A stretch of 64,000 bases of DNA from Hygrocybe punicea. Taxonomy: Eukaryota; Basidiomycota; Agaricomycetes; Agaricales; Hygrophoraceae. The first letter of the stretch is position 1, and every line of letters starts with the position of its first letter. The translations under genes were made by a program, and so were the position numbers. The stretch is from positions 1,054,001 to 1,118,000 of the forward strand of contig OY744466.1 of assembly GCA_963556145.1 (NCBI GenBank), in the 5' to 3' direction. Below, piece by piece: positions 35,107-45,015 of this stretch. The notes under the pieces are model-generated. The model was given only the letters and a program-made list of their open reading frames with translations. It searched no databases and was not told the DNA's origin.

Positions 35107-36750
35107 GGCTTGTATTGGTTTTTCTGGTTCACCTTGGTCATGGGTGAGAAGAAAAGACGGCGTGTTTCACAACACGTGCCTGCAATTGTTGTCAAGATTC
35201 CACGATAAAGCAAAGATCACCGACTTGCTATCCCACTGCCGGACGCTATCACCAGCTTTGCTCAAAGACCAAACCAGAGCTTGCCATATGAAGTGAAAGC
35301 ATCAGGGCGAATCTACGCAAGAGCAGAATCTTCAAGAGCATTTATCTAATTCAACATTTCACAAACGGGAGTATCCAAAAATTTTCATTATTCTCCTCTA
35401 ACAACCACTCCCATCATGGCAATTTCATCACCCAGATCAACATCACCTGCAAAACTGTTAGCCCTGATAATTTCAATGCAAGAAACGGAGGGGCAAGCAA
35501 GGGGGGGGGAAACTCACGGATACGCGCCATATTCACATTATCCATTTGCTTACAATGATTCTCCACCGCCGTTGCGAACTTCGGCCTGCACAGGAACTAA
35601 CGACGCTTCGGGAGACCCTTCACTGCTGCGTTGGATGTCAAACGATCGGAGGGAGAGAGGGAGGGGCGACAATCCGTCGTTCTCATTCCCCATGCCCGAA
35701 AGTTGGGCTGGGGCCGATAGAAGTGCCGGAGAGTCGAACGATAGGAGGGCCAGGGCGAGTGGGGATAATTGACCGTCGTTTTCGATGCTCAGACATAGCG
35801 CTGAGGTGGGTGGGAGCGTCAACGAGTTGAACGATCGAAGGTTGAGTGTGAGTGGAGAAAGTTGGCCGTCTTCGTTTGAGCCAACGCCTGCAAGTTGGGC
35901 CTGGGCAGATAGAGGCCCCGGCGAGTCGAACGATAGCAGGGTGAGCGCGAGGGGAGATAGAGGCCCCGGCGAGTCGAACGATAGCAGGGTGAGCGCGAGG
36001 GGAGATAACAGGCCGGATTCGTTATTGCCGTTGGCGTTGGCCATGGCTTGGGTGGGATTGTTTGGGGTGGATAGCGGCGGCGGCGAGTCGCTTTGTGCCT
36101 CGAGCACCAGTGTGGATGAGGTAGAGTGGTGGGACATTAGATTGTTGTTTGGGAGTGTGAGTGTTTAAAGCGCGACCGCGACCCAAAACGTGCAAATAAA
36201 GTGCGCGAACTACGGCTATTGCTAGGTGAGTGTTTCTCCTTTATCTAAGTAATATCTGATAGATTCTGTACACAACAGACCCGACGTCACTAGACTTCGG
36301 CGACGTCGTTCGTCTCACCAACCGAATGGGCGTCGACAAAGTCACCCGAATACCCGCAACGTCTTGAGGTGCAAGCCCATATGTGACACCTCCAACAAAC
36401 TGAAGCTGGTGTGGCCGGCGAAGGGTTTTGAGGCCTCCTACTAAGTTCCAGGACTCTCGAAGTATAGATTCATGATTGTCTAATAGCAATTCCACATATC
36501 TTTTACTCAATAGTCTGGTGGTAATCTGATCAAGCCTCAGTCTTATATCAGAATTTATTGCTATGAAGATACTTGTACATGAAGACACTTGATGCTATGA
36601 GGACACTTGTTAAACGCTACGAAGACACTACTATATTACTTGTATGCGGAACACTTATCATTGGTGGAGTGTCCTGGGTCCTAACGCCATGCCGCGTCTG
36701 ACATTGAATATTGCGTTACAAAAAAGGGCTGATCACTGTTGCTTTCCATA
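34951..36750 (-). repeat. Right terminal inverted repeat, 1.8 kb
   Basis: Reverse complement of the left terminal repeat. It supplies the start and probably the promoter of the complete integrase gene, plus a second copy of the repeat-protein gene. Confidence 0.9.
35388..36137 (-). CDS. Ser/Pro/Leu repeat protein in right terminal repeat
   Basis: Inverted copy of the gene at 22969-23718, with exons 35554-36137 and 35388-35463. I noticed no difference from the left copy, including the 48-base internal duplication. This implies recent copying of one arm onto the other or a young element. Confidence 0.6.
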
Positions 36751-36756
36751 CAAGTT
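36751..36756. repeat. Candidate target-site duplication, right (CAAGTT)
   Basis: Partner of TAAGTT at 22,350-22,355. CAAGTT is also present at the matching place in the S2 segment (44,607-44,612), which supports this as the original target. Confidence 0.55.
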
Positions 36757-37410
36757 CTAATGTGACTGTCACTGTGTGACAACAATTATTTTGCGCGATT
36801 GGAAAATCTGTCGTTGCTGCTGCTCAGCGCTCAGCGCTCAGCACTCAGTGCTCAGCCTTGCATATCTAACAAAGTCTTCCACCAATGTACTGAGAGGTAC
36901 ACTTACTCCGGGATGTCGAACCCCCATTTACAACCCTCGGTGAACTCTTGATGTCCGAAAAGCCTAACCATCCGGTATGCTGGTTACATTCATCCATACT
37001 CGCAATTTGAACACACCGTTTGTCTCCTCAGTGCCGTAGTGGGGTGCCGGCGTGTCTCGGGACAACAAATGACGGGGTCGTGGATTTGGAGGATTAGACT
37101 CTTGAATAAGACGTCCAAGTGGCCCCGAAGGGTCATCTGCTTTGCTCCCTGGGTTAGATTGTATCCATGATGGTCATGAATTAATTACCGCTCCTCGGGC
37201 CCCGCAGGTGGAGTTCCTGACCCTAAAGTTTCTCTCCGTAAGCAGTCGTTTGCTTTCCAAGGATTCTTCCTTGTCAATTAGAGTGGGTGCCTCGACAATT
37301 CTGCGATGTCCACTGATAGGAAGATTTCTATTAGATAAAGGACGTATGTATCAGCTTCTCAAGCCCCAGCCCCCGTTCAAGGGTTCTTTCGAATACCGGT
37401 GTATCTCATT
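36751..37410. repeat. Segmental duplication S1, right part
   Basis: Continuation of S1 after the transposon. It matches about 44,607-45,010 and then 47,141-47,295 in S2, including the 5' leader of the small-family gene at 37,411. A short tandem of TCAGCGC-like units (about 36,820-36,860) is longer here than in S2. Confidence 0.8.
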
Positions 37411-38115
37411 ATGACTGTGCCCAAATACGTTGAGCTCCTCCCTGGATACAAAGGTTTCGTTGGGGGCGTAAGTCATTCCATATTCTATAATGTATGTCGA
37501 TCGGGGTTGATAACGAATGCCTCCAGGTCGTCAATGCCGACTACAAACAGAGGGCATTCGTCGAATTGCGGGACGCTGATGGTGTCCCATTGTCCTATGT
37601 CATCTTCGAAGGACGAGGGAGGAGGGTGCCTATGAAACATGTGGGAAGCCGTAAGGAGCGCTGGTCCTTCGGTCCTTTCAACTTCGCCGCTACCGCCACC
37701 ATTATCATCACTCACCGTGATAGTGATGGTAGGTTCAGAGCTTCCAACATGGTTGGTCCACTGTCCGTGAGTCCGAGTTGATTATCGCTTTGCAATATAC
37801 TCCTCGCATTTTACTCACCTTCGAACTATATAATTTCCAGATCGACAAGAAACCTGAGCCCGATTACACCATGTCAATTTATCAATCGACGGTAAATAAT
37901 CAGTACAAATCAATAGGTATCCCGACAGCAGTTTCTCAAAATGGTTGTACATGATCTCTAGGTGATCTCCGAGGATGGAGAAGACCAATCTCACGACGAT
38001 TGCACCCTTACAGTGCTTCAGTATAGAGTAGGCATTGTCCCCTCAAGAAACGCGTTCGCAACCTGACCTGTCTCTCTCCCTTTAGGATACCAACCCATGC
38101 GAAAAGGCGTCTTGA
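37411..38115 (+). CDS. Small protein family 1, member C (147 aa), unknown function
   Basis: Five exons: 37411-37467, 37527-37766, 37841-37891, 37962-38027 and 38086-38115. The first four match the exon plan of the two minus-strand relatives at the same codons: VELLPGYKGF, then VELRDADGVPLSYVIFEG with the WSFGPFNF core, then IDKKPEPDYTMSI, then VISEDGEDQSHDDCTLTVL. An extra last exon adds DTNPCEKAS; reading through instead gives a slightly different tail. Divergence from members A and B is greater than between those two. It is in the opposite orientation to gene A in S1, so S1 originally held a divergent gene pair. S2 keeps only its leader up to the ATG (about 47,293). Confidence 0.75.
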
Positions 38116-38388
38116 ATTGCAGGATCCAGTCTCCAGTCCATACCGTTTGCGATGTTTTTTTGATCTGAGTGCAGTGATTATGGATGGAGCGGATGAGCTT
38201 GTCCCATCAGTTTTAATGTCTCCGGCAAAAAAAGTAAGAACTGAGTTACTGAGTACAGGAAGACTTGCATGATTCTTGTACTCTTAAGGATGAGCGGTTC
38301 CCACGCTCAAAAAGGGAATGTTGAACCGTGACGGAGGCACGACTCCATTGTCACTGAAAGCCTCTACAATATATCCGCAAGACAGTAC

Positions 38389-40681
38389 ATGTCTCCCGAA
38401 TACACGGCTTTCTCGTCCTCCGCAGAGGATGTTATCACTCGAGCCATCGTCGAGCCCACAGCGACAGACGACCTTCCTCCTGTGTCGTCTCTCGAATTTG
38501 ACCAATATTTCGAAATTGAGAGGACGGCGACAAAGATCGTTGTAGGGAATCACAAACGGGTACGGCTATTATCCCGTATTTGAGACCAATAGTATTCCGC
38601 CACCTCACACATTATGCTCAGATCGCACTACAATTCCCGGATGAGCTCCTCCACTACTCTGTGCCAGTGTACGACAAGCTAAGACGCGCGGTTGCGGGGC
38701 AGGGAGGGGAAGGGATTGAGATGTATGTGCTGGCTGATACAAGTTATGGCAGGCAGGCAGGCTTTCTTTTGCCCGCTTTCGGGACCTGCTTCATTGAGCT
38801 AATGCATGCTTTATTTTTCGATTCCTGATTTATTTTATTGCGCAAACGCCCGTTCTTTCGTTTGTTTCTCTGTTGCGGTATTGTGGCTTTCGGATGTAAA
38901 GCTGCTGCGTGGATGAGGTCGCGGCGCAACACGTCGATGCGGATGCCATTGTACACTACGGGCATGCTTGCATGAGCCAGTGAGTTCCAAAACCCGTACT
39001 TGTCACGTCATTCGAACACCGTAGATGCCATTTGCGTTGTTTATGTATTGCGTAACTGGTTTACCGAATGCTTGGGTTCCTAGGACATATCGCCTACCTG
39101 TCATTTTCGTGTTCGGCAGGAAAGCTGTGGATGTGGATGATTGTGTTAATCGTTTGGTTGAGGCCGTTGGTTCGGTAGAGAACGGTGGGAAGAGAGTGGT
39201 CTTCCAGCACGATGTCTGTTATACGCATAGAGCAGGTGAGATTTTCTGGCCGTTCTTTGCAGACCTTTTGTGGTGGTTTGATATTTATTTTTTCCTGCAT
39301 GAAGATGAGATTGTAGGAAAGCTTCGAGAACTATTCAAGCCGCGTAGAATGCTAGTAGCATATTCCATCATCCCGATGGATTTGTCTCCGCTTGTCGCCG
39401 AGCGTGCGACCTCCACCACGACCTTGCTCGAGAGGAACTCCGAGCACGGGACCGTGGAAGATGACACGATTTTATACGTTGGAGGGGAGAGTCTCCGGTT
39501 AACAAACCTGCTCATGACGCATTCATCTTGCCAGGCCAGTTACAATCCCATCTCTTGCTGATCATTTCCGCACAGTTGCTCTTGAATTACCTCCAACCGA
39601 GTAAAAATCTAAATGCTATATTTTCTAGGTGTATTCGTATGATCCAACAAGCAAGACATTGAGACTAGAGTCTGCGCAAACAAATAGGCTGCTCATGCGT
39701 CGGTATGTCGCGGTGCAAAAGGCCCGTGACGCAGACGTGTTTGGGATACTCGTCGGCACGTTGGGGGTCGGTACGCAATCTCTTTTATCTCCACTGCAGC
39801 CGAAATGGCTGCGTCATCATCTTTGCTGAAATTTGATTAATATCTCTTCAGCCTCGTACTTGCCTATCATTGCACATATACGCTCACTCATTTCTCGGAA
39901 GGGCAAGAAGAGCTACACGATCAGCGTGGGGAAGCTGAATCCTGCCAAACTCGCTAACTTCATGGAAATTGAGTGTTTTGTGTTCGTTGCGTGTCCTGAG
40001 AACAGTGTGGTTGATGCAAAGGTGCGCAGGTTCAAAATTTCGCTATTGCAGTTAACCTTTATTTTGTGACAGGACTTTTTGAGACCAATCATTACTCCTT
40101 TTGAGTTGGAGGTCGCTCTGCGCTCCGAACAAAATTGGATGGGACAATACATCCTTGAATTTGAGAAATTGTTGGCAGAACGTGAAGGTACCGATGGAAT
40201 TATGTTCCTCTATTGATTTACTTGACCATTATTCGTGCAAAAGTGAATCCCGAGGAGAATTGCGAAGAGAGCGATACTGACAGACCGGTATTTTCGTTGG
40301 TCACAGGGACTTACCGTCATCCAAAACGATTTTCAGGTTCGAGAAATCATTCGTTTCTTTTATACTATGTCATTTCCTCACCTTTACGTAATAATTACAT
40401 TTGACAGAACCCCGAAATTTGGAGGATCCAAGCTCCTCAGCCATCGTTTCCCGGAATCGAGAGGATGCATTAACCAGATTACCTGACAGCGCAGCCGGTA
40501 GGACCTGGCACTTGAATATATTGAAAGGTCATATGTTAAGAAGAGACGCATCGTAGGACAATTCTTGAAGTCACGCACATTCCAGGGGCTGGAAGCAAGA
40601 ATCGGAGAGGAAGCACCAGGTATTCTGGAGCAAGGGCGCAGTGGGATCGCGAGAATGTACCGGGACGACCATAAATTCTGA
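38389..40681 (+). CDS. DPH2: Diphthamide biosynthesis protein Dph2
   Basis: Partner of Dph1 in the first step of diphthamide synthesis on elongation factor 2, where an iron-sulfur radical reaction adds the 3-amino-3-carboxypropyl group; cytosolic. Eleven exons (first 38389-38559, last 40557-40681) total 1,497 bases, 498 residues, close to the 534 of yeast. Landmarks are FDQYFEIERTATKI, IALQFPDELLHYSVPVY, MYVLADTSYGSCCVDEVAAQ (across an intron), IVHYGHACMS, LPVIFVFGRKAVD, VFQHDVCYTH, FVACPENSVVDAKDF, ITPFELEVAL, and the conserved end FQGLEARIGEEAPGIL then EQGRSGIARMYRDD. Two introns appear to start with GC (after 38752 and after 39534). It begins 274 bases after the small-family gene. Confidence 0.92.
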
Positions 40682-40916
40682 CGGTATTCGGGGCTCCCTG
40701 TCACGATCTTCAATTGTCCAGTCTGAAGACATACTGTCGATGGCTTCAGTAACACTTTATTTTTGTCTTTGATTTCTATCTGCTAACAAGCCTTCAATTT
40801 TGTCAACATTCAAGAAGTAATTTTGGTCTAGTTTTCAGCCTGCAATACGTTCTTTTCTCGTGAGTAACATTTCACGTCATAGCGGCTGGCAATACTTGAA
40901 CACAACTCATAGACAC

Positions 40917-41672
40917 TCAAACCTGAAACCCTATCTCTTCCCAGTATGTGGCAGATTCAGGGAACTCTTCAATAAACTCCCCTACACGCCGTTCCGCGTC
41001 CTCTACAAACCACTTCTTCAAGCCTTTTTCCGTCCTCAGATTGACGTGATAGCGGTCGACTGCTAACCTCAACAGTTCGTCAATATCTTCCTCGTCAATG
41101 GGCATCTTATCGCGCATGCGAGCGAGGTTTGAATCGCGGTGGTCAGTCCAACCTTGCAATTTGAGGAAGAGAAGGGGGAGAAAGGGTATCACAGGTACGC
41201 CAGGGACATTGGTGTATGTGATATGGCGAGGATTGATAGGGGGAATATTGAGGACTCCCGGTTTGAGAATGTCAACCTTGCAGTACCGATTGCCGGTGAC
41301 GTTGTACCACAATACTTGATATGTATTGCGTGGATTCGCGGACGGGACGAGGTGGAACTTGGAATTGGCGGCTGATAACTCATCTTTGATATCTTCCACC
41401 TCCAATTCCGCAAGGACGATGATGTCAACGTCCTATCAGTGAGTCAACTAGGTGGTACTGCAGTAGCCCTCTCGAACGCAGAAAGGCAGATCCATAGCAG
41501 ATCAAGCATTAGTACGCACATTGGGGACTCTGTTTCTCATTCCATACATGGAGCAAGCTGCACTTCCGAAAAGACAGCTTGTGAAGCCAAGGGTGGTGAG
41601 GACCGCAACAGTTTCGCGGGCCGTCTTTCGTATTTCTTGCAAACTCAACGGGCCGCGAGCACGACGGGGCAT
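40917..41672 (-). CDS. Nucleotidyltransferase-like protein
   Basis: Two exons (41520-41672 and 40917-41432) join at VPN/DVDII to give 222 residues. The junction rebuilds the nucleotidyltransferase core, LFGSAACSMYGMRNRVPN followed by DVDIIVL (Gly-Ser then Asp-x-Asp metal ligands). It continues with FHLVPSANPRNTYQVLWY, YCKVDILKPGVLNIP, PVIPFLPLLFLKLQGW and DEEDIDELL. Family knowledge: basidiomycetes carry many such stand-alone proteins, usually annotated as uncharacterised, with a minimal MNT-like fold. The substrate is unknown. It converges with DPH2, 235 bases between stops. Confidence 0.7.
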
Positions 41673-41869
41673 TGTGTGGGGGTGCGAGTGTGATGTCTTG
41701 ATGCGAAAACAAAGCGCTTTAGGAAGTGGATTTCCTGGACACGCCGTGTTACTCGGTCAAGGCCCTGAGGGTCAAAGGACGTCTTTGGTCTTTTGGCTAG
41801 CAATCGCTCCTTCGATTTATGCAATGAAAATTGCCATCGGTTATTTCAAGTGTTTTACGACCTGAGCAC

Positions 41870-42020
41870 AGGCTTAGGCTACAACCTACGGAATCGCGGA
41901 CCAATTTATGATAATTTCAAAGAGCTGGTGGAGACTCAAAGTCTCGGAAGTTCTCTGGATGTATATGCCAGCTGAATCTTCTCTCAAGGGTTGACGGAGA
42001 GCATGGTGACCCCGTGTGCC
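41870..42020 (+). repeat. 150-bp direct repeat shared with 48,718-48,865
   Basis: About 140 bases match the end of the DUF6589-like pseudogene region, including the frame RGPIYDNFKELVETQ and SLGSSLDVYAS, with few substitutions. It lies immediately before S2, so S2 and the DUF6589-like region share a boundary sequence. Confidence 0.75.
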
Positions 42021-43069
42021 AAACGAGTTGCGACCGAGCGCTGCCGACGACGGCCAAGAACATCATGCATCATGGCCTCCCTATTGTCAAATCATGGTGA
42101 AACTAGGGTATGACATTCGAATTCATGGCAGTGGCAGCGGGAGTACCTGGAGCTGAAATTCTGACTCGTGCAGCGAGCACGTTTTGGTTGTAGAATCCAC
42201 AAGCCGCCCTGGTGTGCAACATCTCCTAGCAATCGGGATGGTCAAGAACCGTTGAGGTTGAGCTGGGCAGTCTTATGTAAATAGGCGCCCACCAAATCCT
42301 TTTTTGCACGACGACGCGCCGAAGGTGTACCCGCTACTACCTATAAATTAAATGATTCCGGTAAATAATCAGCTCCCTAGCGCCGACCCCGACGTCTTTC
42401 GTGACAGTGGATTAGGGGGAACAGTGCGTTCCCCGTCATATATTTTTCCTCACTCCTCGGGATCACATCAGGTTGCAGCACCCTCCCCATCGCGATTCTC
42501 TTTCCAGGTGTCCGCGTCCAAGATTTTGTCCAGGCTATATAACGTGAGAGAAGTTGACATTTATATATCCCCGTGTACTGTGCTCTTTACCTCAAATTGA
42601 TATTATGACTCAAGGGCTCCACGCATATGCGTAACGGCACTCAATTATCACCTGAAGTCGGGGGCCCATGTTGGCTGGAAACTTTTCTTCGGCAACGGTC
42701 ACTCTGTACGATGACTTCGAAATGCTTTGTACGCTTTATAACCTCAGCTGATGGTAATGTAGGATCCAGCAGCGCCGTTGTGCAGGCCCAACTACTTCCT
42801 CAACAATCCGTCGGAATAATACAATCGTTTCCGCCCGTTTTGTTAACAAGTTGCAGGTAACTCAGATGCCTGGAACAGGCTCCGCCATAGAGGTCGGACG
42901 GATCTTGTACCTTTTACCTTTTCGACGGCTGTATCGAGGAGCTCCGGGCATCGTAAGTGTGACAACGGCAGACTTCATCGCATATTTGGCTCCTTCATTG
43001 TCTTCAACAAGAGCAACAGCAACCCCAACGATGTGCTACTGCGGTTCGCCGAACCAACAATGTCATGTC

Positions 43070-43195
43070 CATGCTACCTTGGCGGCCCGTTTTTCCTCCT
43101 CCTATTTCTCAGGCAAGATCTCATCCATCCCACCCATGAACGGAGACATCTTACTACCTTTCACAAACTTCAAGTTGCCCCCATCACCAGGATTT
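43070..43195 (-). pseudogene. Captured fragment of the Msb1/Mug8 gene (S2 copy)
   Basis: About 125 bases align to 15,980-16,110 of the Msb1/Mug8 gene (TTGGCGGCC, then TTTTTCCTC, then CAAGATCTCA, then CATCACCAG) in the same orientation with about 20 differences. No open frame is retained. Confidence 0.7.
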
Positions 43196-43605
43196 GATTA
43201 GAAGCACAAGTCTAGCCCCGAGCTTATCGTCTTTAATAACATTGGGTTGCTCGCCCCTCCCTCGTTTCCCCTCGATTTTCTAATACATTCCTCATTCCAG
43301 GCCGTCCCAGTTTTTCGCGACCAGCCATGCCGACAACCCATGTGAGAGATGCATTGGAAGCCAGATGAAGTATAGATTTCCGCTATCCACGATATAGATT
43401 TTTTTCCGGCTGCAAGAAACGACAAACATCATGTGGAATTGGAGACCGCGAACGAGGCTAGTTTACAAAATTTCAAAGACACATATTCAACAATCATTTA
43501 CACGACCTCAGATTCAGCAACTCCGACTCGGAAACATCTTGCGTTTGACCTTGAAGAGAAAACAGGTGATTTCTCCGCGCAAACATGTTCTGAAGAGAAA
43601 TAAAC

Positions 43606-44209
43606 CTATTTGTACTCAAGAATGGTGATCGTGCAATCATCGTGATCCTGATCCGTATAATCCTCAGAGATCACCTGAAGATTAGGTATTGAGAAAATAT
43701 ATCGTTCAGAAACTACTAATACCACGACTTACAATTTGTTGATTAAAAGTCATCGGATAGTCGGGCTCAGGTAGCTTTTTGACCTGGAAATCAGTTCAAA
43801 TGTGAGAATTATCTTGCACAGAAACAATTCTAAACCCGACTCACAGAAAGAGGACCGACCGACTGGGAAGGTACGAAACTACCACCACTTTGGTGGGTTA
43901 TAGTGACGGTGACGACTGCATCAAAGTTGAAGGGACCGAAGGACCAGTGCTCCCTCTGGTTAAGCCTGTCTCTCATAAGTACCCTACTGCCAACGCCTTC
44001 GAAAGTAACAGAGGCTATCGGTTGACCGCTCGTTTCCTTCACCTCGATCAAAGCCCTCTGATTGGCGCTGGAATTGACGACCTAGTAATGTTGATTGTCG
44101 GATTGTCAATCGGAAATAAGAGAATTCAAAGAAATATGTTGCTTGCCCCAGCGACGAAGCCTCTGTATCCAGGGAGGAGGGGAAAAGTTTTGGGCTCAAT
44201 AGTTCCCAT
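43606..44209 (-). CDS. Small protein family 1, member B (139 aa), unknown function
   Basis: S2 counterpart of the gene at 21351-21954. Exons 44147-44209, 43845-44081, 43733-43783 and 43606-43674 have exactly the same lengths as in the S1 copy. Differences are mostly conservative (VLMRDRL for VIMKDRL, TISIL to TITIL). The first intron begins GC (GCAAGC) instead of GT. The core HWSFGPFNF and the acidic DQDHDDC tail are kept. TATAAAG is conserved at 44296-44302. Preservation of all four exons in both segment copies suggests selection on the protein. Confidence 0.75.
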
Positions 44210-44295
44210 GATAAAATCTTTTTCAGGTAGCTTGAGAAATGTGTGTTGGAGGTTATGGGCAAGAGAACTTGACCGTCACGGTACATCTATGCACG

Positions 44296-44302
44296 CTTTA
44301 TA
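44296..44302 (-). promoter_or_regulatory. Probable TATA box of small-family gene B
   Basis: TATAAAG at the same distance (about 90 bases) before the ATG as in the S1 copy. Confidence 0.45.
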
Positions 44303-45015
44303 GGCCTGAAAGCAAGGTTCCTGTCAACCCCTTCCTGTCACTACCGGTGCAATGTTCACTCCGGCATGAGAATAATGCACACACCTGACCTAGCTAGCAA
44401 ACGTGCGATGTACTGTATCGATCCTTTGGACCCAACCGAGGCCCTTGCGACCTAGCGTCAACTTCAGGGTGTGTGGTGCAAGACTAGGTCAGGAGGAGGC
44501 ACTTTCTTGTCACTTCATGTGAACATTCTTGAGGCACCACTATGATAAGTGATCGGGATGAGTGGCGTAGTTCCACACTGGCAGGACATCGAGGCTCATG
44601 CCGCCTCAAGTTCAAGTGTGACTGTCACAGTGTCACAACAATCATTAGCGAAACCAACGAGTCAACGACTGCACTGCTCAGCGCTCTGACAGCACTCAAC
44701 TCTAATATCTTCCACCAAGCCCTGAGAGGTACTTACTCCAGGATGTCGAACCCATTTATCTCGAACTCTCGGTGATGTCCGAAAAGCCTAACCATCCGGT
44801 ATGCTGGTTACATTCATCCATACTCCACATTTGTGTGATCAGACTCTTCTGAGACGTCTAAATGGCCCCGAAGGGTCATCTGCTTTGCCTCCCTGGGTCA
44901 GGTTGTATCCATGATGGTGATGAATTGATTACCGCTCCTCGGGCCCAGGCAGGTGGGGTTCCTGATCATAATCTGTCTTTCCATAAGGAGTCGTTTGCTT
45001 TCCATTGATTCTTCC

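Larger units (their letters stand above)
22356..36750. mobile_element. Large TIR transposon with integrase and alpha-kinase genes (assembled with duplicated interior)
   Basis: The ends are inverted copies of each other over 1.8 kb (22,356-24,155 and 34,951-36,750). A coordinate pair on the two arms always sums to 59,106. A 6-bp near-duplication (TAAGTT before, CAAGTT after) flanks the ends, which fits an integrase-type insertion. Right of the element the sequence continues as S1, whose uninterrupted counterpart in S2 (about 44,607) contains CAAGTT. Genes inside: repeat protein in each terminal repeat, Brr2 fragment, alpha-kinase (+), integrase (-). The interior 24,195-29,570 recurs at 29,671-35,046 with no difference that I noticed. 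The gap of exactly 100 N falls 94 bases inside a terminal repeat, so I infer one 8.9-kb element whose two contig ends overlap. A real tandem array is the alternative. Confidence 0.85.

Noticed and set aside
22356..36750. Interpretation as a Maverick/Polinton-type or Starship element
   Set aside because: No DNA polymerase B, capsid or ATPase genes, and no DUF3435 tyrosine recombinase; only an integrase-like protein and a kinase are present.
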